Assembly: GCA_003599865.1 (NCBI GenBank)
Contig: QZKS01000050.1
Coordinates: 1-64,000 of the forward strand
Length of the DNA: 64,000 bases
Direction: 5' to 3'
Source of the DNA: Desulfobacteraceae bacterium
Lineage (GTDB): Bacteria > Desulfobacterota > Desulfobacteria > Desulfobacterales > SURF-7
The notes below the pieces were generated by a model. That model was not told where the DNA came from. It searched no databases and saw only the letters and a list, made by a program, of their open reading frames with translations. The translations under genes were made by a program, and so were the position numbers. Positions 23,880 through 32,994 of this stretch are shown one piece after another. Within the stretch, counting starts at the first letter, position 1. Each line of letters begins with the position of its first letter.

Positions 23880-25302
23880 TGCTTTTAATGATTTGCCCCA
23901 GGATTGCGATACCCTCTTCCACCGGTTCCAGAAAAGGATATCCGCAATTGATCCTGAGGTAGCTCTTATACCGATCCGATGCGGAGCAGGCAATACCCGG
24001 AAGAACGGCAATATTGTTTTCCATGGCTTTTTCAAAAACCGTCAAGCCGTCAATTCCTCCGGGAAGGCCGACCCATAAAAATGCACCGCCCTCCGGGATA
24101 GCGAGTCGGGTGTTATGCGGAAAATGTTTCTGGATCGAACTCGCCATACTGAGGACCTGCCGATTCAGTGCCTTCCGGAGTGACCGCAGATGGCGATCAT
24201 ACCCGCCGCTTTCCAAAAATTTTGACATCACATACTGATCCAGATTGGATGAAGATATGGAAATAACGGATTTGAGTTTTTGAACCCGCTCTCGAAGTGG
24301 TTCATCCGCCAGAATCCAGCCGATCCGCAATCCAGGTGCAAGGGTTTTGGAAAATGAAGAACAGCTCATCACAAGTCCCTTGGCATCATATTTTTTCATG
24401 GTGCCGGGTCTTTTTTTCCCAAAATAGAGCTCGGCATAAATATCGTCTTCAATGATGGGGATGTTTTCCCGGTTCAGCATTTCGACAATCCTTTTTTTCG
24501 AGGAATCCGGCATCAGCGCGCCCAATGGATTCTGAAAATTGGGCATAAAAAGACAGGCTTTGATATCATTTTTCGCAATCACCTTATCAAGCTCATCCGG
24601 ATCAACGCCGTATCGTGGATCTGTCGGGACCTCAAGAACGTAAACCCCCAGCTCTTCCAGCAGGCGAAGTATGGTAAAAAAAGTGGGTGTTTCAATGGCA
24701 ATCGTATCCCCGGGCCGGACAACCGCCTGGAGTGAAAGCGCCAGGGCTTCCATGCATCCGTTGGTAATAACGACATCATCTGCATCAATTTTTCCAAAAA
24801 TCCCGACGGTCCGCATGGCGATTTGACGCCTGAGTTCAAATATTCCCCTGCCGGGCGCATAGGCCATCAGGGTTTTCATTTCATTGGCCGAAATTCCTTT
24901 GACAATTCTTGAGAAATGCTTGTAGGGAAACAGTTCCGGGGAGATAATCGCTCCTCCCAGCGGTAAAATTTCAGGATTGCCGATCGCGTTATGAATCGAT
25001 TGCGCCACAGAGGACAAATCCACTTTTCTGGGTTCGGCGTCCCTCCGGATAAACACCGGTTTTCTCAATACCGGTTGCGGCGGGCTCACATAATATCCGG
25101 ACTTGGGCCTGGCCTCAATCAACCCGACAGCCTCCAGCTCAATAAACGCTTTATATACCGTACTGATACTTAAATTCAGATGATGATGAAATTCTCTTAT
25201 GGAAGGAAGCTTGTCTCCCGATCGATACGTTCCGTTTTTAATCTTTGTCTCCAGTTCTTTGGCAAGGGATTCATACCGAAACAACTGCTTTTGGTTTTCC
25301 AT
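23869..25302 (-). CDS. MocR-type regulator (GntR HTH plus aminotransferase domain)
   Basis: 477 residues. Residues about 10-75 form a GntR winged helix (YESLAKELETKIKNGTYRSG, LPSIREFHHHLNLSISTVYK). Residues 110-470 form a fold-type I aminotransferase: DDVVITNGCMEALALSLQAV, NFQNPLGALMPDSSKK, IIEDDIYAELYF and the PLP lysine in SCSSFSKTLAPGLRIGWI. MocR proteins sense PLP or an amino compound and regulate a neighbouring gene. The divergent neighbour is the chemoreceptor at 25426, but the target is not evident. Alternative: a plain aminotransferase, unlikely because of the HTH. Confidence 0.88.
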   Translation of the reverse strand: MENQKQLFRYESLAKELETKIKNGTYRSGDKLPSIREFHHHLNLSISTVYKAFIELEAVGLIEARPKSGYYVSPPQPVLRKPVFIRRDAEPRKVDLSSVAQSIHNAIGNPEILPLGGAIISPELFPYKHFSRIVKGISANEMKTLMAYAPGRGIFELRRQIAMRTVGIFGKIDADDVVITNGCMEALALSLQAVVRPGDTIAIETPTFFTILRLLEELGVYVLEVPTDPRYGVDPDELDKVIAKNDIKACLFMPNFQNPLGALMPDSSKKRIVEMLNRENIPIIEDDIYAELYFGKKRPGTMKKYDAKGLVMSCSSFSKTLAPGLRIGWILADEPLRERVQKLKSVISISSSNLDQYVMSKFLESGGYDRHLRSLRKALNRQVLSMASSIQKHFPHNTRLAIPEGGAFLWVGLPGGIDGLTVFEKAMENNIAVLPGIACSASDRYKSYLRINCGYPFLEPVEEGIAILGQIIKSITC

Positions 25303-25425
25303 TGATCCTCCTCTCTATAATTTCCCTTTGCAATAGCAATCATTCATGATAAATTACGGTAATTCTCTGAATCAATATAAAAATCATCTGAAAAACAATC
25401 CCGCTGAAAACGAGGCTGCCTATTT

Positions 25426-26916
25426 ATGGATATCATACCTTTAAATGATCGGGAACAAACGATTCGAGTCAAACGCCAGCTCATGGCAGACCTTTTTTTC
25501 GGCATCTGCCTGGTGGTTGTCTGGGTGGCCATGAACGCCAACCTGGTCTTCATGACAAAGATGCAGTTTGCCTTCTGGGTGATTATGCTGGGAGGCGGAC
25601 AACTTGTTTTTTATATCATCATCCGGCTGGGGTGGAACAAAGGATTCAAGGATCCCAGCCTGACCATGCCCCAGATCTCAATCGCCCTGATCTGGATGAC
25701 CTATTTTATTTATTTTGTACATGAGATTCGAGGCGCCTGTCTCATTTTTTATCTGCTGGTGGTTCTTTTTGGAGCATTTCAGTTTAATCGAAGGGAATTC
25801 ATCATCGTATCCCTGATCGCTGCAGGAGGCTATGGTCTGGTTATCCTGATGGAGACACTGTATCCGCCGCCCGAATTCAATATACATATGAATCTGGTCC
25901 AACTGGTAATCCTGATTGCCGCATTGTCATGGCTTTCTTTCATCGGATCGTATCTCAATGATATGCGTGAAAAAATCAAAAGTCGGGGATCGGAATTAAA
26001 AAAAAGCAAGAACCGGCTGGAAGACGCGATTCTGGAAATCCGTAAAAATGCTGAAATCCTGAACAACTCCTCTGTCAGCCTTTCCGGTATTTCAAACCTG
26101 ATGTCCACGGGAGCGCATGACATGTCATCCAAATCCGGGAAAGTACTTGCCGCTTTCGAATCCTTCAATGACAATGCCGCAGCGGTGGCATCCTCCATGG
26201 AACAGTTAACGACCAATGCAAATACGGTTGCCGCAGCGGTTGAAGAGATGACGGGTACCATTAATGAAATTGCGGAAAACACCAATGAAGCACATAAGAT
26301 TGCACTGCAGGCCGTATCCTATTCAGACAAAACATTAACAAAGGTGGATAAACTGGGGCAGGATGCAAAGAAAATTGGAAAGGTCACGGAAGCAATCAAG
26401 GACATCTCGGAACAGACCAACCTGCTCGCGCTGAATGCCACGATCGAAGCTGCCAGGGCAGGTGAAGCGGGAAAGGGTTTTTCCGTTGTTGCGAATGAAA
26501 TCAAAGAACTGGCAAAGCAGACCGCAGAAGCAACCCATGAAATCAAAAAGCAGATTGAAGATATTCAGGCAGCCACCGCCGAAACCGTTACGGATATCCG
26601 TCAGATTTCAAGTATTGTGAATGAAATAAATGATTTTGTTTCCACCATCGCATCGGCGATAGAAGAGCAGTCGACCACCACCAAAGAGATCGCAGGCAAC
26701 ATCGCGCAGTCATCGTTTGGTATTTCCGAGATCAATAAAACCATTGCACAAAGTTCTGAAACCGCCGGGGAGATGTCCAAAGAACTCTCCGCGGTCAACC
26801 AGGCAGCCGGAGAGATTGCAAACAGCAGTTCCCAGACCAATCATAACGCAGATGAATTGATGAAACTTTCCAATCAGCTGAAAGAACTGGTTTTAAAATT
26901 CACCTCTTCATCATGA
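25426..26916 (+). CDS. Methyl-accepting chemotaxis protein with multi-helix membrane sensor
   Basis: 496 residues. The first 185 residues hold about six hydrophobic helices with short loops (for example [55 protein letters not shown]) and no periplasmic ligand domain or clear HAMP. The rest is a coiled signalling domain with the conserved hairpin tip [20 protein letters not shown] and [17 protein letters not shown]. It should drive a CheA/CheW complex, plausibly the one at 39641. The signal is probably membrane- or lipid-derived or transmitted by the helices. No C-terminal CheR-binding pentapeptide. Confidence 0.9.
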   Translation: MDIIPLNDREQTIRVKRQLMADLFFGICLVVVWVAMNANLVFMTKMQFAFWVIMLGGGQLVFYIIIRLGWNKGFKDPSLTMPQISIALIWMTYFIYFVHEIRGACLIFYLLVVLFGAFQFNRREFIIVSLIAAGGYGLVILMETLYPPPEFNIHMNLVQLVILIAALSWLSFIGSYLNDMREKIKSRGSELKKSKNRLEDAILEIRKNAEILNNSSVSLSGISNLMSTGAHDMSSKSGKVLAAFESFNDNAAAVASSMEQLTTNANTVAAAVEEMTGTINEIAENTNEAHKIALQAVSYSDKTLTKVDKLGQDAKKIGKVTEAIKDISEQTNLLALNATIEAARAGEAGKGFSVVANEIKELAKQTAEATHEIKKQIEDIQAATAETVTDIRQISSIVNEINDFVSTIASAIEEQSTTTKEIAGNIAQSSFGISEINKTIAQSSETAGEMSKELSAVNQAAGEIANSSSQTNHNADELMKLSNQLKELVLKFTSSS

Positions 26917-26983
26917 TACGGTGTCATATTCAAGCCGCCATATGGGCTGGAGTCAGGAAACAGATTCATCCGGCAGTATGCTA

Positions 26984-27478
26984 TCAATCGACAGCAGATG
27001 TTTCTTTCAGCCGAGTGATGTCCGGATATTCCTTCTGGATCTTTTGCAATATCTTCTTTTGCAGGGCAAGTTTTTTCATGAGCGCATCTTTTTCCGAAAT
27101 CAGATGATGCAGGTCCAGGGCTCTTTCCACTGTGTTGCGGAAATCTGCGATATTCCATGGTTTGACAATAAATTTATAGATCCCGGCTTCATTCACGGCC
27201 CGCATTGCCGTTTCTGTTTCCGCAAAACCGGTCAGCATGATGGTTATGATGTTTGGGTACTCTTTCTTGACAATTTTTAAAAACTCGATTCCGGAAATGC
27301 CTCCCATACGCTGGTCACTGATGATCAGATCAACCGGATGCCGGATCAGCATATCCAGGCCCTCTTCCCCGCTGCCCGCTGTAATCACTTGATAATCATA
27401 TTTTTCTAGCGTGTTGGCGGCAAGATCGAGAATCGCCTGTTCATCATCAACCACAAGAATACAGCGTCTGCTCATCAC
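26984..27478 (-). CDS. Single-domain response regulator with C-terminal coiled coil
   Basis: 164 residues, start supported by GGGAGG. A receiver domain occupies residues 1-122: acidic pair in ILVVDDEQAILDLA, phospho-acceptor Asp in DLIISDQRMGGISG, Thr/Ser in TIMLTGFAETE and Lys in YKFIVKPWN. The last 40 residues are charged helices (EKDALMKKLALQKKILQKIQ). No output domain follows. It is a close architectural match of the next upstream gene (27534-28031), so the pair probably arose by duplication. Partner kinase unknown. Confidence 0.85.
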   Translation of the reverse strand: MMSRRCILVVDDEQAILDLAANTLEKYDYQVITAGSGEEGLDMLIRHPVDLIISDQRMGGISGIEFLKIVKKEYPNIITIMLTGFAETETAMRAVNEAGIYKFIVKPWNIADFRNTVERALDLHHLISEKDALMKKLALQKKILQKIQKEYPDITRLKETSAVD

Positions 27479-27533
27479 AACCTCCCTTCCGGTTCTTCAC
27501 GCCTGGAAACCGGACAAAACAAATTCACTGTCA

Positions 27534-28031
27534 TCAGGCATTTTCCTCGGCAATCTGATGAATGATCCTTTCAACACCTGGAAATTTCTTGGTAATTCTT
27601 CGGATAACCGCATCATTTTCCCTGATTTCTTCCAACAAACGCCTCTTTTCCAAAACCATTCTTTTGAATTCAATCCCTCGGGAAACATTGATTCTCAGTT
27701 CAAAAGAATTCCATGGTTTCAGGATAAACCGATAAACACCGGCTTCATTGATCGCTCTTATGGTTGTATCCAGGTCAATCTGTTCCGCCAGCATGATCGT
27801 AACCACATCAGGGAACTCTCTTTTGACCGTTGTTAAAAATTCAAGACAGTCCATATCCGGCATGGCCTGATCTGCCAGCACAATATCAACCGGGCCGTTT
27901 TGCAATTGGGCAAACCCCTCTTGCCCGTTTTTCATTACGATAATGTCATAGCTGATCGTCCCCAGTGCATTTTCAATGACCTTCAGCACATTCTCCTGGT
28001 TATCGACAACCAGAACAGTTGCTTTTTCCAT
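27534..28031 (-). CDS. Single-domain response regulator with C-terminal coiled coil (paralogue)
   Basis: 165 residues from ATG 28031 (site AGGAG). The receiver has Asp in DIVLADQAMPDMDC, the conserved Lys in YRFILKPWN, and the same KPWN...ELRINVSRGIE helix as its neighbour. In the N-terminal acidic pocket the usual DD is VVDNQEN, with Asn replacing one acidic residue, so Mg2+ binding and phosphorylation may be weaker. The tail (EKRRLLEEIRENDAVIRRIT) is coiled-coil-like. It is probably cotranscribed with 26984-27478. Confidence 0.83.
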   Translation of the reverse strand: MEKATVLVVDNQENVLKVIENALGTISYDIIVMKNGQEGFAQLQNGPVDIVLADQAMPDMDCLEFLTTVKREFPDVVTIMLAEQIDLDTTIRAINEAGVYRFILKPWNSFELRINVSRGIEFKRMVLEKRRLLEEIRENDAVIRRITKKFPGVERIIHQIAEENA

Positions 28032-28040
28032 CTTCCACAA

Positions 28041-28346
28041 CTCCTGAACAACCTGTTTGTTTTATTGAGAAACCAACATTTCATACCACATCGGAACCGG
28101 ACCGGAACCAAATGGTATGCTTTCTTTTGACTTCCTGAATATCAGAACGCTTTCTGCAGATTTTCGGTTGAAAAACCCTCGTTTTTTAGGATGGCAGAGA
28201 ATTATAAAAAATTAATCTCTGAAACTCAAGCAAAGAATTTTGCCATGCAAATTTCCATGAAATCAATACCAGGGATTGACAGAATCCCTGGCATCAAGTA
28301 AAAATGCCGGTAACAAATTTACGCTGACATTCTGATTCTTAGTCGT
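28041..28346. other. Divergent intergenic region with a perfect 9-bp inverted repeat
   Basis: Between the divergent response-regulator and acyltransferase genes. CCAGGGATT (28269-28277) and AATCCCTGG (28283-28291) form a perfect inverted repeat with a 5-base spacer. No T-tract follows, so an operator or RNA hairpin is as likely as a terminator. Otherwise nothing recognised. Confidence 0.45.
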
Positions 28347-29078
28347 ATGAAAAATCGTTTCATCTCAATCTGTTTTCTTTCTTTTATCGCGGTTTCCTCT
28401 GTCTTCTTTTTTCTCATTGCCTTGACAATATGGCTTCTCACCGTAAAATTCGACCCGCGCCTCACCCTGCTGCACCAGCTTACCTGCTTCTGGGGTGCAT
28501 TATATCTCTGGATCATGCCGGCATGGTCTGTCACCATATCCGGGCAGGAGAATTACCGAAAAGGCACAACATATATGATTGTCTCAAACCACCAGTCCCA
28601 GTTGGATATCCTGGTTGCCTTCAGCCTGTTTTTCCATTTTAAATGGGTATCCAAAGCCGAGGTGTTTAATATCCCCCTGATCGGATGGAACATGTATCTG
28701 AACAACTATATCAAGCTGAAACGAGGTGATAAGGAAAGCACCGCCGGAATGATGGCGGATTGTGAAAAAATGATCGACCAGGGCAACTCGATTTATTTCT
28801 TCCCGGAAGGTACCAGATCCAAAGACGGAACCGTAAAAACTTTTAAAAAGGGCGCCTTTGTTCTGGCAAAAAAAAAGAAATTACCTATTCTTCCCATTGC
28901 GATCATCGGCACTACCAATGCCCTTCCAAAGCATAGTCTGAATTTTCACGGCTTTCATAAAATTCAAATTCATGTCATGGAAGAAATAGCGAATGAACAC
29001 TTTTCAACGCTGCCGGAAGATGAAATCGCACAAGTGGTCCGCGAAAAAATTGCCGGATATGTCATGACACATCAATAG
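28347..29078 (+). CDS. plsC: 1-acyl-sn-glycerol-3-phosphate acyltransferase (PlsC family)
   Basis: 243 residues. An N-terminal membrane helix (ISICFLSFIAVSSVFFFLIA) is followed by the acyltransferase motifs: I, NHQSQLDIL (HX4D); II near KWVSKAEVFNIPLIGW; III, FFPEGTRSKDG; IV, LPILPIAIIG. It transfers an acyl chain to lysophosphatidate in phospholipid synthesis at the inner membrane. The length is normal for PlsC. The ribosome site is weak. Other members of the superfamily use other lyso-lipids, so the exact acceptor is not certain. Confidence 0.85.
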   Translation: MKNRFISICFLSFIAVSSVFFFLIALTIWLLTVKFDPRLTLLHQLTCFWGALYLWIMPAWSVTISGQENYRKGTTYMIVSNHQSQLDILVAFSLFFHFKWVSKAEVFNIPLIGWNMYLNNYIKLKRGDKESTAGMMADCEKMIDQGNSIYFFPEGTRSKDGTVKTFKKGAFVLAKKKKLPILPIAIIGTTNALPKHSLNFHGFHKIQIHVMEEIANEHFSTLPEDEIAQVVREKIAGYVMTHQ

Positions 29079-29112
29079 AAATCAGGTACCTTCCGAATCC
29101 TGATTTTACACT

Positions 29113-29158
29113 AAAGGTCCGGCGGAAGAACCACGCTATCCCAACCGCCGAACCTTTT
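29113..29158. terminator. Bidirectional terminator hairpin between convergent genes
   Basis: AAAGGTCCGGCGG (29113-29125) pairs with CCGCCGAACCTTT (29145-29157) with one mismatch (a G.T pair on the minus strand); T runs flank it on the rightward side and A runs on the other. It lies between plsC and the convergent small gene. Confidence 0.65.
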
Positions 29159-29171
29159 CCGTTCCTGAAGA

Positions 29172-29513
29172 TCAGGCTTTTTTGTAGATCCCTTTGCTGA
29201 CACTCTTGATCAGATTTCGATTTTTTGCCTTATAGATAATATTCGCAATTTTTTTATCATCGAATCCGGTTTTTTCTTTTATCTGCGATGTATTCACACC
29301 TTGTCTGCTTCCGGCTATAATCTGAACAACCATATCAAAGGCCGTTTCCTGATTTGCCGCTTTTTTTTCAGCTCCCGCCTTTTTGGTGGTTTTTTTCTCC
29401 GAACTCCCCCGGGATGTAGAATTTTCAACTGCCTTGATTGCCTTATCCAGCCTGCTGTTGATTGCCTTGATACCCTTCACGACAAGTTGTAGATCGATTT
29501 TCAATCTTTTCAT
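29172..29513 (-). CDS. Small basic protein with winged-helix-like C-terminus
   Basis: 113 residues from ATG 29513, which has an AAGGAGGGG site. The N-terminus is helical (LQLVVKGIKAINSRLDKAIK), the middle is a lysine/alanine-rich linker (EKKTTKKAGAEKKAANQ) and the C-terminus (VQIIAGSRQGVNTSQIKEKT, then IIYKAKNRNLIKSVSKGIY) looks like a winged-helix fold for DNA binding. Nucleoid or regulatory DNA binding is inferred from the basic linker and fold. No named family. Confidence 0.65.
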   Translation of the reverse strand: MKRLKIDLQLVVKGIKAINSRLDKAIKAVENSTSRGSSEKKTTKKAGAEKKAANQETAFDMVVQIIAGSRQGVNTSQIKEKTGFDDKKIANIIYKAKNRNLIKSVSKGIYKKA

Positions 29514-29775
29514 AACCTCAGTCCCCTCCTTTTTCAGTTGGCTACCATGATCCGGAAATATCTCGTTCACTTCCTATATGTAAAGCGCTAAGCATCCCAC
29601 TTGTACTCCGACTATGTTGAAAACGAGGACTTCATCAATTCAGGACTTCTGTTGTCAATATAAGGTATTTTCAGACTGATCATACATCATTTCGTAAAAA
29701 TAAAAAAGGATTAATAATCAAGAAAATCGAATATTGTAAACCGCTTAAAAACATCCATTCCGTCTTTGAAAAAGA

Positions 29776-30225
29776 TCAGGAAATATCACCGGATCGGATC
29801 AGAAGCAAAGGCCTGTCGACGGCATGAAGTACTCCGATTGCCACACTACCGTAAAATACGCGGGAAAGACCGCTCCGCCCATGGCTCGCCATCGCGATCA
29901 GGTCAATATTTTCATTCCGTGAAATATCAATAATCGTACTGACAACCGATCCGATCATGGATTGTTTATCCGTTTTGATGCCGGCCTCCCGGAACCCGCC
30001 TTCTATACCGGAAAGATACACCAATGCATCTTCCACCTTCCGATTGCTCTCCTCCTGGCTCTCTGTAATCAGAATTCCTTTATAGCCGTCACTGATAATC
30101 ACCGGCGGAACAACCTGAAGAAAAATGACCTCCGCGTCATTCAGACTGGCCAGATTTTTTACATGAGGAAGAATTTTCTCTGCGCGGACAGATCCATCCA
30201 AAGGCACGAGTATTTTTTGATACAT
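29776..30225 (-). CDS. Universal stress protein (UspA family)
   Basis: 149 residues with a consensus ribosome site (AAGGAGG). MYQKILVPLDGSVRAEKILP is the family N-terminus with the ATP-contacting Asp; LIAMASHGRSGLSRVFYGSV is the ATP-binding loop and AVDRPLLLIR the last strand. Cytoplasmic nucleotide-binding stress protein; its specific role is not evident. It is single and divergent from the lipoprotein gene. Confidence 0.9.
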   Translation of the reverse strand: MYQKILVPLDGSVRAEKILPHVKNLASLNDAEVIFLQVVPPVIISDGYKGILITESQEESNRKVEDALVYLSGIEGGFREAGIKTDKQSMIGSVVSTIIDISRNENIDLIAMASHGRSGLSRVFYGSVAIGVLHAVDRPLLLIRSGDIS

Positions 30226-30652
30226 CCTTCACCTCCTTCCTGGGCGGCAGAAGAGTTCTTGTCCAACCGCCCCATAACAACAGGATCATTCATCCTGTCA
30301 GGTCCTGAAATCAGCGACACCGCAACGGGTGAGGGCTTCCGGAAGAGATCATCCTGTTCTCCATCCGGCAGGTATGGTTTACTATTCTTTGTCATATCAA
30401 CGGCAAAATAATTTACAGTTTATCGGCAACTCACCATTGTGTCAAGAATTTAAAGATGTTATAAGGAAACAATTTCATACTGTTCTTGCCGATAAAAATC
30501 ATTGCTTCCAACAGGATCTTTACTGTGCGGAAGTTTTACAAAAGCTCTTTCCAGTGAAAGGGGGTGGAAAAGACACGCTTCAATCGTTTGACCGATAATT
30601 TTATAAAATGTTTAAAAATCAATAACTTTAAATCACAGACAGGAGGGAAAAA
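30226..30652. other. Divergent intergenic region without a convincing gene
   Basis: Carries the upstream regions of uspA (leftward) and the lipoprotein gene (rightward). Short open frames occur on both strands but lack ribosome sites or family resemblance. Nothing further recognised. Confidence 0.4.
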
Positions 30653-30988
30653 ATGAATAAAATTCTGGTTCTGATTTGTTGTATGGGACTTCTTTCGGTA
30701 TACAGCTGCGGCGGCGACAGTGCCACACCCGAAGATTTTGGCAAGAATCACGTCAAAAAAGTATTCAGCGGTATTTCGTGCAATTTGGATAATCTGAATT
30801 TCACCGTTACGGAAGAGGGAGACGACAAGGCCACTGTAGTGATTGAAGGAGATATCAAATACAAAGAATCCCTTGCTCTTGTCAAAAAAGACAATCAGTG
30901 GATGCCGGCCGCAGATGCCGCCAAATTATCTGCAAAAGAAAAAGCGGCTCCGAAAAAAGCCGACCCTGAAAAAAAAGCCGCGCATTAG
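30653..30988 (+). CDS. Small lipoprotein with Lys/Ala-rich tail
   Basis: 111 residues with a strong CAGGAGGG site. Signal II sequence MNKILVLICCMGLLSVYSC with a lipobox ending in Cys19 (VYSC). The mature part is a small domain (SGISCNLDNLNFTVTEEGDD ... VVIEGDIKYKESLALVKKDN) like DUF4878-type lipoproteins, ending in a PKKADPEKKAAH tail. Lipid anchoring is clear; function unknown. Confidence 0.75.
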   Translation: MNKILVLICCMGLLSVYSCGGDSATPEDFGKNHVKKVFSGISCNLDNLNFTVTEEGDDKATVVIEGDIKYKESLALVKKDNQWMPAADAAKLSAKEKAAPKKADPEKKAAH

Positions 30989-31033
30989 CCGACAGGAAAT
31001 AACCGATACCGATTCGGACACGATGATCATCAT

Positions 31034-31071
31034 AAAGCCGATTTGCCGATACAGAACCGCAAATCGGCTTT
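31034..31071 (+). terminator. Perfect 13-bp inverted repeat, likely terminator
   Basis: AAAGCCGATTTGC (31034-31046) and GCAAATCGGCTTT (31059-31071) are perfectly complementary, with a 12-base loop. The stem ends in TTT but has no longer T run. It follows the lipoprotein gene and probably terminates it. Confidence 0.6.
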
Positions 31072-31249
31072 AATGTCCGTGCCGATGTCTCTGCCCATTG
31101 AAAAACAATTCAAACTCGTTATTGATCGAATGACAACAAATGATATATGGTACATTTTTACCTTCATCCGTATCGGCATTCATGGATGAATATCGATTCC
31201 CAAGAAGGGTCTCGGCGGATGTATTACTGGAAAAATTTTTATACGGATC

Positions 31250-32482
31250 ATGAAACCTCGGAACCATCATATCGAATTACTGGCACCTGCCGGCAATTTT
31301 GAAAAACTTGAAATTGCAATACACTATGGGGCGGATGCCGTATATCTTGCCGGTAAGGAATTTTCATTACGCAATTTTTCAGGAAACTTTACCCTGGATG
31401 AAATGGAAAAAGCGATTGCCTTCTCCCGCAAGGCCAATGTCAAGGTGTATGTGGCCTGTAATATTTATGCCCGAAACCAGGATCAAAAAGGGATTGACCA
31501 ATATCTGAAAAATCTCGGCAGACTCAATCCGGACGCCTTGATTTTCGCTGATCCGGGCGTATACCTGTCCGCCGGGAGGTTGATTCCCGATATTCCGCTT
31601 CATTTGAGCACCCAGGCAAATACAACAAATTATCAAGCGGTTAAATTCTGGGAAGCACTCGGTGTAAAGCGGGTCAATGTTGCCAGAGAGCTGTCTCTTG
31701 CGGAGATTGAAGAGATCTCCCGGCAAACATCCGCAGAAATCGAAGCCTTTGTCCACGGAGCCATGTGCATCTCCTATTCCGGCAGGTGTCTTCTCAGTTC
31801 CTTTCTGACCAAGAGGGACAGCAATCAGGGAATGTGCAGCCATCCCTGCCGCTGGAGCTATTCGGTAGTGGAGGAATTGAGGCCCGGAGAATATATGCCC
31901 ATTGCGGAAGATGACAGGGGTTCCTATATTTTCAACTCAAAAGATCTCTGCATGATCGAACATATCCCTTCGATGATACAGGCCGGAATCACTTCCCTTA
32001 AAATTGAAGGCCGCATGAAAACCATCAATTACCTTGCGTCTGCCGTCAAGGTATATCGGGAAGCCATCGACAGCTATTGTTCCGACCCGGAGAACTACCA
32101 TGTGAAGCCGGAATGGATGGAACAGCTTGTTGCCGTGAGCCATCGGGATTATTGTACCGGTTTTTATTTTCATGATCCGGATCAGGTGATTCCCGGTTAC
32201 AACGATTCCAATCCGATCCCGGGCCACCTGTTTATGGGAAAAATTCTGGAAGATACCACACAAGGCCTTACATTGACCCAGGTACGAAATAAAATCTTTT
32301 TAAAAGACTCCGTTGAAATTCTGACCGGTCAAGGTCCGCTTCAATGGGATGAAATTCAGGAAATTATCGATCTCTCCGGGGAAACAGTCGGTTTTTCTCA
32401 GCCGGGGTCCATCGTGAAGATACGACTTACAAATAGCTATCAAAAAAATGACCTGATCAGAAAAACGGGAAAAGAATCATGA
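31250..32482 (+). CDS. Peptidase U32 family protein (TrhP/YegQ-like tRNA hydroxylation type)
   Basis: 410 residues. IELLAPAGNFEKLEIAIHYG and GADAVYLAGKEFSLRNFSGN open the U32 TIM barrel. The family signature EAFVHGAMCISYSGRCLLSS with the later cysteines GMCSHPCRW is intact; these cysteines bind an iron-sulfur cluster in characterised members. U32 proteins such as TrhP and RlhA hydroxylate RNA bases using prephenate-derived chemistry, and UbiU/V act in anaerobic ubiquinone synthesis. The length and C-terminal domain (GHLFMGKILE ... GQPLQW-like) favour TrhP. It overlaps cobO by four bases although no functional link with cobamides is known. Confidence 0.8.
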   Translation: MKPRNHHIELLAPAGNFEKLEIAIHYGADAVYLAGKEFSLRNFSGNFTLDEMEKAIAFSRKANVKVYVACNIYARNQDQKGIDQYLKNLGRLNPDALIFADPGVYLSAGRLIPDIPLHLSTQANTTNYQAVKFWEALGVKRVNVARELSLAEIEEISRQTSAEIEAFVHGAMCISYSGRCLLSSFLTKRDSNQGMCSHPCRWSYSVVEELRPGEYMPIAEDDRGSYIFNSKDLCMIEHIPSMIQAGITSLKIEGRMKTINYLASAVKVYREAIDSYCSDPENYHVKPEWMEQLVAVSHRDYCTGFYFHDPDQVIPGYNDSNPIPGHLFMGKILEDTTQGLTLTQVRNKIFLKDSVEILTGQGPLQWDEIQEIIDLSGETVGFSQPGSIVKIRLTNSYQKNDLIRKTGKES

Positions 32483-32994
32483 AGGGATACATTCAGGTTT
32501 ATACCGGGAATGGAAAGGGAAAAACAACCTGCGCCATCGGGCTTTCCGTCCGGGCAGCAGGTGCAGGCCTTAGGGTTTTCATCGCCCAGTTCATCAAGTC
32601 CGGCGATTACAGTGAAGTCAAAGCCCTGAAAAGATTTTCCGACCTCATCACACTGAAACAGTTCGGCACCGGACGGTTTATCAAAGGAAAACCTTCTGCC
32701 GAAGATATCCGGTCTGCACAGGAAGGACTCAGAATGATCCGTCAGGAGATATCATCCGGCCAATATGATATGATTGTTCTGGAAGAAGCAAATGTCGCCG
32801 TAACCTGTGGTATCATCCGGTTGGAAGATCTTCTGGATATCATGGCACACAAACCGGATAACCTGGAACTGGTAATCACCGGCCGCAATGCAGATCCGAA
32901 AATTATTGAAAAAGCCGATCTGGTCACCGAAATGAAAGAAATCAAGCATTACTATAACAACGGGGTTCAAGCCAGAATTGGAATCGAAAAATAA
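32479..32994 (+). CDS. cobO: Cob(I)yrinic acid a,c-diamide adenosyltransferase
   Basis: 171 residues. GYIQVYTGNGKGKTTCAIGL is the CobO/BtuR P-loop; FIAQFIKSGDYSEVKAL, MIVLEEANVAVTCGII and NLELVITGRNADPKIIEKAD complete the family pattern. It attaches the 5'-deoxyadenosyl group to Co(I) corrinoids and can act on scavenged cobyrate or cobinamide. Start overlaps the U32 stop by four bases; its end overlaps cobQ by 17 bases. Confidence 0.92.
   Translation: MKGYIQVYTGNGKGKTTCAIGLSVRAAGAGLRVFIAQFIKSGDYSEVKALKRFSDLITLKQFGTGRFIKGKPSAEDIRSAQEGLRMIRQEISSGQYDMIVLEEANVAVTCGIIRLEDLLDIMAHKPDNLELVITGRNADPKIIEKADLVTEMKEIKHYYNNGVQARIGIEK

Noticed and set aside
30159-30395. 78-codon minus-strand frame upstream of uspA
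   Set aside because: It overlaps the uspA ribosome site and start and lacks its own ribosome site or family resemblance.
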